Below the pieces are notes generated by a model. The model saw only the letters and a list, made by a program, of their open reading frames with translations, was not told where the DNA came from and ran no database searches. From positions 1 through 64,000 of the forward strand of contig NZ_FOTC01000007.1 of NCBI RefSeq assembly GCF_900114455.1: a stretch of 64,000 bases of DNA, given 5' to 3'. Numbering within the stretch: position 1 is the first letter of the stretch; every line of letters starts with the position of its first letter. Source of the DNA: Halogranum rubrum (GTDB taxonomy: Archaea > Halobacteriota > Halobacteria > Halobacteriales > Haloferacaceae). Position numbers and translations under genes: made by a program. Below, piece after piece: positions 53,629 through 61,846 of this stretch.

Positions 53629-54438
53629 TCAGTACTCCTCCGGGTCGATTTCGAGGACGAGTTTCCCGCCCTTGAACGCCCGGACGAGGCCGTCGGACTC
53701 CGAGAGAACGATGGCCGTCGCGTTGGTGTCGCGCGTGATGGCCCCGCCCGCCATGTGTCGTGCGCCGAGTCCCTTCGGAATGTCGACGCCCTCTGCAGAT
53801 GGTTCGAGATAGCGGTAGGCGGAGACGATTTTCCCCGAGTCGCTCACGACGAACGCGCCGTCGAGTCGCGAGAACTCCTTGAGCATCACGTTGACGATGG
53901 GGTCACCGACGTGGACGTGGGACTTCTCGAAGGGGTTGTACGAGAGAGGGCGAGACTTGTTCATCACCTTGCCCGCGTCGCCGACGACGAACAGCGCACC
54001 GACGGGCTTGCCTTTCTGTCCCTTCTGCCCGAGTTCGATGGCGACTTCGAAGACGTCACGGATGACGCCGGGGTCGGCTCGAGAGTTGACGAAGAGGTCG
54101 TAGACGCCCGAGCGCATCGACTCCCCGACGCGGACCCGAATAGTGGTGTCGATGTCACCACCGAACGTCGAGACGACGCAGGCGACGACGTCACCCTCCT
54201 CGAACATGCCACGGTCCATCGCCCCCTCGATAGAGAACTTGACTCGGTCACGGACGTTGTCGAACTCCAGAGGGAGTTCGACGAACGTCTCTGCACCGAC
54301 GGTGTTCTCCGGTGCGACGACGACGAGTTCCTCGTCGAGTTCGGTAAAGCGCTCGTAGTACGAGCTGCTTGGAGAAAAGAGAAACACACCATCGACATCC
54401 ACCACGAGGTCCGCGAGGAGTTCGCTCAACGTCGCCAT
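53629..54438 (-). CDS. dacZ: Diadenylate cyclase DacZ (c-di-AMP synthase)
   Basis: 269 residues from ATG 54438; a GTG at 54444 is an alternative. DAC domain near 150-260: VMLKEFSRLDGAFVVSDSG contains the DGA motif, and GLGARHMAGGAITRDTNATA corresponds to the RHR-region motif, here Arg-His-Met. DacZ in Haloferax makes c-di-AMP, which is essential and linked to osmotic balance. The N-terminal part is the archaeal DacZ-specific domain. Minus-strand CCTTTTTC about 30 bases upstream of the start is the TATA candidate. Confidence 0.92.
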   Translation of the reverse strand: MATLSELLADLVVDVDGVFLFSPSSSYYERFTELDEELVVVAPENTVGAETFVELPLEFDNVRDRVKFSIEGAMDRGMFEEGDVVACVVSTFGGDIDTTIRVRVGESMRSGVYDLFVNSRADPGVIRDVFEVAIELGQKGQKGKPVGALFVVGDAGKVMNKSRPLSYNPFEKSHVHVGDPIVNVMLKEFSRLDGAFVVSDSGKIVSAYRYLEPSAEGVDIPKGLGARHMAGGAITRDTNATAIVLSESDGLVRAFKGGKLVLEIDPEEY

Positions 54439-54610
54439 TGGCACGTAAAAATCAGGCTACGGAGAAAAAGGTTTGTGAGCGGGTACTGGTAGTAAGAGTG
54501 CCCGGTCGTTTGCGACTCGACGACGTGGGTCGTGTGCTCGTTTCACTTACTCGTCGCTGATGTACATCTTACTCGGCTGTCGTTATTCAGTTTATTTGAA
54601 CAGTGTCAAA

Positions 54611-54620
54611 GTTTATAAAC
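54611..54620 (+). promoter_or_regulatory. TATA-like palindrome GTTTATAAAC
   Basis: A 10-bp palindromic TATA element. A transcript would begin near 54640, leaving a leader of about 65 bases before the ATG at 54706. That leader holds a stem TCACCC-AGAA-GGGTGA (54656-54671). Confidence 0.5.
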
Positions 54621-54705
54621 GTCCCACCTAACTCTCTGCCGATTGCCCTCTGTCATCACCCAGAAGGGTGAGGAGTCGACGAGACAGAGCGGTTGGAGAG
54701 GCGAG

Positions 54706-55488
54706 ATGACGACACCAACCATATTCACAGACCGAATCGGACGCCGAAAGCTGCTTGCTGCGTTGAAGCGATTCGAGACGAGTGACGTCGACGTCACTGT
54801 CTCGACAGCGCTCCGCGCAGACGGAGGAGACGATGAGGAGTTGACACCGCTGGAGCCAACGGCGACCTACTTCGCCGTCTACACAGGTACTGGCACCGAA
54901 CCCAACGCGTTTCAGTACCCCGACGGGCCGACAGATTTTCGCGGGTTCGACCCCGGCGGAGTGCTGTTCGACACGAGTGCGCTCTTGAAGACACACGATG
55001 GAACCGTTCTGCACTACGACTTTCACTTCACGCCCGACAACAGTATCGTCGGGTCGAAGAGACCGTACGTACTGGTCCACGAGGGCGATGGACAGTACCA
55101 CTCACGTGGGCAACTCGCCGAGTTCGATGTCGAAGAGACGCCTCCCCTGTTCGAGTTTTTGACGCCAGGGACGTGGCGAGCAGTCGGGTTCGACATCGTC
55201 CAACTACACGAGAAAGGTGGACAGTTCGACTGGGCGGCCACGCGTGTCGACTTCTACCGACTCGACGGCGACCACCCCGAGTACGCAGTTTCGCTCGTCT
55301 ACCTCCTCTGGAGTGACGAGTTCGGTAGTGAAGTGAGAGACCCAGAGAATCCACAGCGGGACGCGCCACAACTCGTCGTCGACGTCGGACGGACGCTCGT
55401 CGAGCGTGGTCCTCGGACCACGGCCCCACCAATCGAACGAGACGGAGACGAAAGCAGGGTCGAAGAGGACTGTTACGGCGGTGATTGA
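54706..55488 (+). CDS. Hypothetical protein
   Basis: 260 residues from ATG 54706, preceded by GGAG about ten bases upstream. A TTG at 54643 would add 21 residues. N-terminus RIGRRKLLAALKRFETSD; the middle is strand-rich (TYFAVYTGTGTEPNAFQYPD, YVLVHEGDGQYHSRGQLAEF). No family recognised. Its 3' end overlaps the convergent kinase gene by 16 bases. Confidence 0.6.
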   Translation: MTTPTIFTDRIGRRKLLAALKRFETSDVDVTVSTALRADGGDDEELTPLEPTATYFAVYTGTGTEPNAFQYPDGPTDFRGFDPGGVLFDTSALLKTHDGTVLHYDFHFTPDNSIVGSKRPYVLVHEGDGQYHSRGQLAEFDVEETPPLFEFLTPGTWRAVGFDIVQLHEKGGQFDWAATRVDFYRLDGDHPEYAVSLVYLLWSDEFGSEVRDPENPQRDAPQLVVDVGRTLVERGPRTTAPPIERDGDESRVEEDCYGGD

Positions 55489-56504
55489 CGGCGAAGGTAG
55501 AAGGTAAACACGGTTCCGCGTGGCTGGTTCGGTTCGAGGGAGATACGGCCGCTGTACTCGTTCATCAACTCGGAGACGAAAAAGAGGTCGATACCCTGGC
55601 CGTGTCGAACCTGGTCGCCTTCTTCGAGTCCGAGCACGAGATCGAGGTCTTCTTCGAGGATTCCCGGACCGTTGTCGGCGACGGTGACGATGACACTCTT
55701 CTCGTCGACGTCGAGCGAGACGTCGACGATCGGAGTTTCGGCGTCGTTGTGCTCGACGGCGTTTTCGAGGACGGCCTCGAACGCCTTCGTGAGCGCGGTG
55801 TTCGCTGTTGCGTAGGCTTCGGGGAACTCTCCGACCGAGAACTCTGCGTTCGGGAAGCGCTCACGTATCGCGTCGACCTCTCGAAGGAGCATCTCGTCGA
55901 CACGAACCGGCTTGATGTCGATCTCTTCCTCTGCCGAGAGCAGGTCTTCGAGCGCGCGAGCAGTGTCTGCGCGAGCGAGCAGGCGAGTCAACCGGGATTC
56001 GGCGATGTCGATGCTCTCTGCTTCCTCCGAACCAGGTTCGAGAGCGCTTCGGAGGAGGTCCAGATGACCGAGGATGACGTTGGCGTCGTTCCGGAGGTTG
56101 TGTCGGAGGACACGGTTCAGGATGCGCGTCGTCTGTTCGGCACGGCGTCGTTTCGTGATGTCCACGAAGACGCCACCGTAGGCGATGACTTCGTCGCCGT
56201 CGTAGAGCGGGGTCGCCGTCGCGTAGCCGTAGCGAAATCGGTCGTCTCTTGCCTTCAGTTCGGTACTTCCGATCCACGGTTCTCCCGCGTACAGTGCTGG
56301 GGCGATTTCGCCGAAGAACAGTTCGGGGTCGGAGATGAGTGCGTCCGGCGTCTGACCGATGATCTCGTCTCGGTCGTACCCGGTAAACTCTAAGAGGGCA
56401 TCGTTGACGTCGCGGATGACGTAGTCTCTCCCCGCGATGATGGCAGGGTTCGGTGTCTCCCGGAACGCCCGCTTGTATGCGACTAGCTCTATCTCCTCAC
56501 CCAT
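55473..56504 (-). CDS. PAS-domain sensor histidine kinase
   Basis: 343 residues. PAS domain (about 8-120) with ALLEFTGYDRDEIIGQTPDALI and GGVFVDITKRRRAEQ. DHp region with phospho-acceptor His in NRVLRHNLRNDANVI (about 134). ATPase N-box ENAVEHN, G1 DNGPGI, G2 GQGIDLFFV. No membrane segment, so a cytoplasmic sensor. It is divergent from the terpene-cyclase-like gene; the 130 bases between hold promoters for both. No response regulator is adjacent. Confidence 0.92.
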   Translation of the reverse strand: MGEEIELVAYKRAFRETPNPAIIAGRDYVIRDVNDALLEFTGYDRDEIIGQTPDALISDPELFFGEIAPALYAGEPWIGSTELKARDDRFRYGYATATPLYDGDEVIAYGGVFVDITKRRRAEQTTRILNRVLRHNLRNDANVILGHLDLLRSALEPGSEEAESIDIAESRLTRLLARADTARALEDLLSAEEEIDIKPVRVDEMLLREVDAIRERFPNAEFSVGEFPEAYATANTALTKAFEAVLENAVEHNDAETPIVDVSLDVDEKSVIVTVADNGPGILEEDLDLVLGLEEGDQVRHGQGIDLFFVSELMNEYSGRISLEPNQPRGTVFTFYLRRQSPP

Positions 56505-56603
56505 TCGTTAGTAAGAATCTGACAGCGACGTGGATAAACATTGTGCGCACACGACAGTACAGCGTCCGTTCTGGAGCGGAGTACATATTATCTGACAGTG
56601 AAA

Positions 56604-56609
56604 TTTATA
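56604..56609 (+). promoter_or_regulatory. TATA box of the terpene-cyclase-like gene
   Basis: TTTATA is 26-31 bases upstream of GTG 56635. This supports the GTG and a leaderless transcript. Confidence 0.65.
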
Positions 56610-56634
56610 GACGACGAGAAATAACGGTAAAACA

Positions 56635-57636
56635 GTGACTCTTAATACGAGAAATTACACATTGAAAGAATCGAGAGGAGCCGACGGCTCGAAGATTCCG
56701 ATCGAGGAGATCGACGACGTCGTGCTCCCGGAGTCGCTGACCGAACTCGTCGAGACGTACGAGGCCGTCGTACAGACACGAGACTCGTACATCTGGCGGT
56801 GGTTCTATTCGGTCTCACAGCAGTTCCAACTCTCGTGTGTGCCGTCTTCGAACCACGAGCACGCTCTCGAGCAGAAGTCGATACTCACCATGTTCGTGAC
56901 GATGCTCGACGACCTCGCAGAACACGACGGCGACCGCCAGACGTTCCAAGAGGCACGCAAGATTCCGTTCCCGAGTGAGCACCCAGTCTCTGACAGAGAC
57001 GGCGTCGATACAGCGTTCGTCGAGTTCGCCCAGCAGGTGTGGGAGGCGTTCGAGACACGTCTCCAGACGGCACCTCGATACGAGGAGTTCGTCGAGTTGT
57101 TCCGGTTCGACTTCCGACAAGTGATAAACGCTATCGACTACAGTCTCGTCACGAACGAACACCCCGACGCCTCGACACTCGGCGGATGTGAGCAGTACGA
57201 CGCACACAACATGGTCGTCTTCTCCTACGTCGACGTCGACCTCATGCACTCGCCGTCGTTCGAACGAGACGAACTCGTCGAACTCCGAGACGTCGTCTGG
57301 GACGCACAGATGATGGCCCGTATCGGGAACTGGGTCACGACGTGGGAGCGAGAACTCGAAGAGGGCGATTTCTCCTCGGGCGTCATCGTGTACGCCCTCC
57401 AACGAGACATCGTCACCGTCGACGAACTCCGGAGTGACGACGTCGACGAGAAGGCCGAACTCGCCGAACGAATCCGTGACCACCAAGTCGAGGAGTACTT
57501 CATGACCGAGTGGGAGACGCGCTACAGTAGTTTGAAGAGTGGACGAGTGACGGCGTCGTCGGTCGATATCGACGCGTTCGTCGAGGGGATGAAGATGGTA
57601 CTGACGTACCACCTCGCAAGTCGCGGGAAGAAGTGA
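56635..57636 (+). CDS. Class I terpene cyclase-like protein
   Basis: 333 residues from GTG 56635. The metal-binding pattern of class I terpene synthases can be traced: DDLAE at 92-96 in TMFVTMLDDLAEHDGD (DDxxE), and at 232-240 N-W-V-T-T-W-E-R-E, which keeps Asn232, Thr236 and Glu240 of the NSE triad and is followed by L-E-E-G-D, 140 residues downstream as in bacterial cyclases. An Arg-Tyr pair (296-297) sits where bacterial cyclases have RY. The effector Arg upstream of NSE is not clear. The usual fold is all-helical, 320-350 residues. Whether it is active is open; the isoprenyl diphosphate substrate is unknown. No prenyltransferase is adjacent. Confidence 0.72.
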   Translation: MTLNTRNYTLKESRGADGSKIPIEEIDDVVLPESLTELVETYEAVVQTRDSYIWRWFYSVSQQFQLSCVPSSNHEHALEQKSILTMFVTMLDDLAEHDGDRQTFQEARKIPFPSEHPVSDRDGVDTAFVEFAQQVWEAFETRLQTAPRYEEFVELFRFDFRQVINAIDYSLVTNEHPDASTLGGCEQYDAHNMVVFSYVDVDLMHSPSFERDELVELRDVVWDAQMMARIGNWVTTWERELEEGDFSSGVIVYALQRDIVTVDELRSDDVDEKAELAERIRDHQVEEYFMTEWETRYSSLKSGRVTASSVDIDAFVEGMKMVLTYHLASRGKK

Positions 57637-57742
57637 TTCGAGCCTCGGTCGAAAGAAACCGAGCGGGTATTCTTGGCTGTACGAGTGAATCGCTGTCGGG
57701 TAGACCGACGGTTTCGGTCGTTTCTCGTCTTCTCGCGTAGAC

Positions 57743-58252
57743 TCACGGGACCCGGCGATAGTCGTCGTCGCCAGTGAAGAGATTCGAAGCGACAACCAAG
57801 AAAATCGCTAACGAGATACCGAGACTCACAAACTCGGCGCTCGTCGGGTCGAGGCCAAGAATACCGAGTAACACCGCAGAGAGAAACACCAGACTGACCA
57901 AACTCAACCCGAACACGAGTACGTTGATGTACCGACGTCGGTTGCCAGCGTGGGTGTATAACTCCACGTCGTCCAGTCGAGGTCCCCGGCGTATCGTGTT
58001 CGACTCGTCTTCGTAGTGGACGATGTTCCGTTCGTCGAGCACGGGAAGATGCGTCTGTTGAAGCGACACGTAGACGCTCTTGTAGGTGTCTTCGTCGCTC
58101 GCTTCGCCAGCGATGAATGTTGCGAGTTCGTCGAGAGCCGTCCGCTCGTGTTGTCGAACGTACTCGATGACGTGGCGGCGACGAGCGTTACTCAGTACGT
58201 AGAAGACGTCCTGCCAGTCGAGGGTTTTCGTCGTTAGAGTTGTCTCATTCAT
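57743..58252 (-). CDS. DUF7344-type winged helix protein with two C-terminal membrane helices
   Basis: 169 residues from ATG 58252. Residues 10-95 are the haloarchaeal winged-helix type: LDWQDVFYVLSNARRRHVIEYV, the recognition part SVYVSLQQTHLPVLDE and the wing IVHYEDESNTIRRGPRLDDV. Two membrane segments near 113-137 and 142-162 follow. A membrane-tethered regulator. Located next to the terpene-cyclase-like gene, convergent with it. Confidence 0.82.
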   Translation of the reverse strand: MNETTLTTKTLDWQDVFYVLSNARRRHVIEYVRQHERTALDELATFIAGEASDEDTYKSVYVSLQQTHLPVLDERNIVHYEDESNTIRRGPRLDDVELYTHAGNRRRYINVLVFGLSLVSLVFLSAVLLGILGLDPTSAEFVSLGISLAIFLVVASNLFTGDDDYRRVP

Positions 58253-58895
58253 CGATAGTGAGTCGTGGTGGAGTGTCGCATTCGTTTGACTGCTCTCGAG
58301 AATAGTGTTTACAGGATCCAAGAAAAATGTTGCTGAATTTATAACTATGGCCGAAGGTGTGATATTCTGTACTGGCGGGCCGCAACGAATAGGTAGCCCA
58401 TAACGTACTCACAGAGTTTCACAGAGAGGTGACTGTTCGGTACAACCAGAACTCGGCGAGATGTGAAATCGCTCCGGGTGGCAGTCGGTCGTACAGTCAG
58501 TGCGTAGTGCCGATTAATGTCGGTTTACTGTTGGGTTATCTACTACGTTCGGTTGCATCCGTCTCTCTGGTTACGAAGCACGCAGGCTATGACTGTAGTT
58601 CGAACCGTGTATGGCGTCGGATAAGCATACGTTATTTTTGCCGTTCTAGTTACGTTCCTGAAAAATGTCGAGATCTGTCGGCGCTGTGTAGGCGAGTTCT
58701 CTCGGTGTCTCTCGATACAGGGACATGATAAATAATGGATAGCAATGGGAGGAGAGAGTCACTCAGAGACACGACTGTCGTTCTACGCAGAGTGCGTATT
58801 AGTCAGGTTTACGGATGAAAGACAGACGTAACGACGGGCTAAGGAGATAGTACGCGCAGAATTACAATAGTCGTTTCTCTCGCAGGGCCCAACAC
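58253..58895. other. Gene-free stretch before the polysaccharide locus
   Basis: 643 bases, slightly AT-rich, with TATA-like tracts (GAATTTATAACT near 58335-58346) but no coding frame above chance and no tRNA fold seen. Probably holds the upstream control region of the locus starting at 58896. Confidence 0.4.
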
Positions 58896-60299
58896 ATGAC
58901 CAACAGGGACTCGGATGAGAGGAGTCCACCGTGTCCAGCGTGTGGGTCCTCTCAGATTTCTCCTCTCGAGATTGCCGAGCACAAACGGTGCGGCGCCGTA
59001 AAACCGCTCGAAGAGTTTCGAGTAGAGTCGGGGTACGAGTGTCCAGACTGCCATCTGGACTGTAGTACAGATAGTCTCTCTTCTGTCGGCCGTGGCTCGC
59101 TCGTCAGTTGTGCGGACTGTGGGAAGCGATACGACTCTGACGTCGCATCAGATGACGTTCGAGACCGAGAGACGTCGTTCAGTCGGGATTCGCTTCCCTC
59201 GTTCGGGAACGGAAATACACGAACAGGAGACCGACTCACCCTTCCAGTCGGTGGGCGTGTGTTTCGGAAGGCACTGACAGTCTTTCTCATGTTGTTTATC
59301 ATCTCGTCGGCAGTTGTGACTGCGGTAGGGACCGCACCACTCCTGGAAGACCAAGCAGAGTCGAGTGGCGACTGGAAACAGTACCAGTCGGTCGTTATCT
59401 TCAGAAACGACGATATCCAACCGTACTATCGTCGGGCAGAGATGGAAGCCGTCGACGAAGTGTTCGTCGAAGAAGGAGTACCAGTCACACAGGGAGTGAT
59501 TCCGAGAAACGACAACGAGTCACTCGACCCGAACCAACAGCTCTGTCAGTATCTTCGAGACAGAGCGACGGCGCATCCAGATCTCTTCGAGTTCGCACTG
59601 CACGGCTACACCCACGAGGAGTTGACCTCCTTCCACAGTGGAAGTGAGTTTGGGGGACTGGCCTACGAGAAGCAACACCACCGAATCAGCGAAGGGACGC
59701 GCACGCTCGAATCGTGTATCGGAGAGCGTCCACGCACGTTCATTCCGCCGCTCGACACCTACGACAACAATACGGTACGTGCACTGGTAGAAGCGAACTA
59801 TACGGTCGTCTCCGGAGGAGGATGGTTCACGAACCAGTATTACGGAGAGACCCGTCCGTTCGAGACGAACGGTCTCCTCCACGTCCCGAACTCACAGTCG
59901 TTCGTCAAAAACTGGTCCACGAACGAGTTCTACAGCGAGCGAGCGATCGAGCGGCGGTTCGATAGAGCATACCAGAATCAGTCGTTGTACATGCAGATGC
60001 TCCACTATCCGACCTTCACCGACGAGTCGAAGCTGGAGACACTGCGTGGTGTCATCGAACACATGAAGTCGAAAGAAGGCGTTCGGTTCATGACCGTAGG
60101 GTCGTTCGCAGAGAAGTACCAGTCGGGAGAACTGAAGCGAGTCGACGATGGGTGGTTAGTGTGGGAGGAGAGCGACAGTTCCACGACGACACTCTCCGAC
60201 CGTGTCGACGGCTGGATGCACGAGATAGGCGAGAAGGTTTCTTCGACGGTCCGAGTCACGGAGCCAGACGTTCGGCTGCTGAAACAGGAGGTGAACTGA
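58896..60299 (+). CDS. Membrane-anchored DUF2334 polysaccharide deacetylase-like protein with zinc ribbons
   Basis: 467 residues. N-terminal Cys pairs 13/16, 49/52 and 72/75 suggest zinc ribbons inside the cell. One membrane helix (about 122-147, FRKALTVFLMLFIISSAVVTAV) is followed by an extracellular NodB-like domain. Metal and catalytic residues: Asp pair in IFRNDDIQPYY (about 174), the HGYTHEE motif (about 240) and ERPRTFIPPLDTYDNNTV. Probably deacetylates or trims a surface polysaccharide made by the following GT2. Only four bases separate it from that gene. Confidence 0.83.
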   Translation: MTNRDSDERSPPCPACGSSQISPLEIAEHKRCGAVKPLEEFRVESGYECPDCHLDCSTDSLSSVGRGSLVSCADCGKRYDSDVASDDVRDRETSFSRDSLPSFGNGNTRTGDRLTLPVGGRVFRKALTVFLMLFIISSAVVTAVGTAPLLEDQAESSGDWKQYQSVVIFRNDDIQPYYRRAEMEAVDEVFVEEGVPVTQGVIPRNDNESLDPNQQLCQYLRDRATAHPDLFEFALHGYTHEELTSFHSGSEFGGLAYEKQHHRISEGTRTLESCIGERPRTFIPPLDTYDNNTVRALVEANYTVVSGGGWFTNQYYGETRPFETNGLLHVPNSQSFVKNWSTNEFYSERAIERRFDRAYQNQSLYMQMLHYPTFTDESKLETLRGVIEHMKSKEGVRFMTVGSFAEKYQSGELKRVDDGWLVWEESDSSTTTLSDRVDGWMHEIGEKVSSTVRVTEPDVRLLKQEVN

Positions 60300-60303
60300 G
60301 TCG

Positions 60304-61797
60304 ATGGCCTCGAAACTCTCTGATGCGATTTCGGCCTTGATTTGCCTCGTCGCACTTATCCCGTATGGCCTACTTCTGGGAACGCTTCCCCAGCGCACGT
60401 TCTTCGCTATCGCGACGTTCACGGTCGTACTCGCGGGCTATCTCCTCTGGTCGTACTACGTCGTGGAGTGGCGTCCCGAGTACGAGTCCGTCTTCTCTGT
60501 TCGGGGTCTCGCCGTCGTCCTCGTACTGACTGCCGTCGGCGTCGTCCTACTCAAGTGGGTGCCGCCGTCACCGGTCGCGTTCGTCCACCTCGGGGCGCTC
60601 GTACTGTTCTTCTCGTACTGGCTCGTCATGGTCATCGCACTGTACCACGAACTACGGGCGAAAGACGAGTTCGTTCCGCTCTCTTCACCGGAACCGATCT
60701 CTGTTCTCGTCCCTGCGTACAACGAAGAGGGATACATCGGCGGAACGATCGAGGCGCTACTCGCGACCGAGTTTCCGAGAGACAAACTCTCCATCGTCGT
60801 CGTCGACGACGGAAGTACAGACGAGACGTACGAAGAGGCCGCAGCCTACGAGTCGGACATCGTCTCCGTGGTGCGAAAAGAGAACGGAGGAAAGTATTCG
60901 GCGCTGAACTACGGACTACTCTTCACCGACGACGAATTCATCGTTACGGTCGATGCGGACAGTGTCGTCCACCCGACTGCACTCACGGAGATCGTCACTC
61001 CACTCCAGACCGATTCGACCGTCGGGGCCGTCGCAGGCAACGTCAAAGTCTCCAACCGTGACTCGCTGGTGACCAAGTGTCAATCGCTCGAATACATCTT
61101 CGGAATCAACATCTATCGCCGAGTGTTCGACCACTTCGGCGTCGTCCCAATCGTCCCAGGGTGTCTGGGTGCGTATCGACGAGATGCACTGGAGGCGGTG
61201 TGCGCGTACGACCCCCAGACGTTGACAGAGGATTTCGATACCACGGTGAAGGTGCTCAAAGCCGGCTACGACGTTCGCGTGAGCAAGGCGCAGGTGTTTA
61301 CCGAGGCACCCGATACGTGGAAAGACCTCTACAAGCAACGGCTACGGTGGTATCGCGGGAACTTCATGACCTTCCTGAAACACTTCGACGACCTGATGGA
61401 CACGAGACACAGGATGGTCCATCGCCTCTGGCTCCCACTCAGCATCGTCGAGATGTTCTTTCTCCCCTTCGCGAGTTGGGTCATCCTCGGTGTCATCGTC
61501 TATCTGCTCGTCAGTGGACTCGTCGCCCAGACCATCGCACTGTTTGCGTTCTTCACCAGTATCGTGATTCTCATCAACGTACTCGCGCTCAAGATCGAGG
61601 GAGAAGAGTTCGAACACATCCTCTATGCGCCGCTGTTCGTCATCGGCTACAAGCATTTCCACGACGCGATCATGGTCAAGAGCCTGATCGACGTCGTTCG
61701 AGACACCGATATGCAGTGGACCAGTGCAAGCAGAATCAAACAGCGTGACCAGTCGAAGCCAGCAACTCACACGCAACCCGAGACTCGCTCCGACTGA
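60304..61797 (+). CDS. Processive glycosyltransferase family 2 (PgaC/cellulose synthase-like)
   Basis: 497 residues. N-terminal membrane helices (about 8-30, 34-56, 66-85 and 92-115), then the GT-A domain with DDGST from 168, DAD 217-219, TED 308-310 and QRLRW 345-349, the motif set of processive enzymes (hyaluronan, cellulose or poly-N-acetylglucosamine synthases). C-terminal helices near 375-440. With the deacetylase-like protein upstream it resembles a PgaB-PgaC pair, but the polymer is not known. Confidence 0.9.
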   Translation: MASKLSDAISALICLVALIPYGLLLGTLPQRTFFAIATFTVVLAGYLLWSYYVVEWRPEYESVFSVRGLAVVLVLTAVGVVLLKWVPPSPVAFVHLGALVLFFSYWLVMVIALYHELRAKDEFVPLSSPEPISVLVPAYNEEGYIGGTIEALLATEFPRDKLSIVVVDDGSTDETYEEAAAYESDIVSVVRKENGGKYSALNYGLLFTDDEFIVTVDADSVVHPTALTEIVTPLQTDSTVGAVAGNVKVSNRDSLVTKCQSLEYIFGINIYRRVFDHFGVVPIVPGCLGAYRRDALEAVCAYDPQTLTEDFDTTVKVLKAGYDVRVSKAQVFTEAPDTWKDLYKQRLRWYRGNFMTFLKHFDDLMDTRHRMVHRLWLPLSIVEMFFLPFASWVILGVIVYLLVSGLVAQTIALFAFFTSIVILINVLALKIEGEEFEHILYAPLFVIGYKHFHDAIMVKSLIDVVRDTDMQWTSASRIKQRDQSKPATHTQPETRSD

Positions 61798-61846
61798 CAC
61801 CTCTCGACCACCCTACAACAGTTTCGACGATATCCAGAGACACTTT

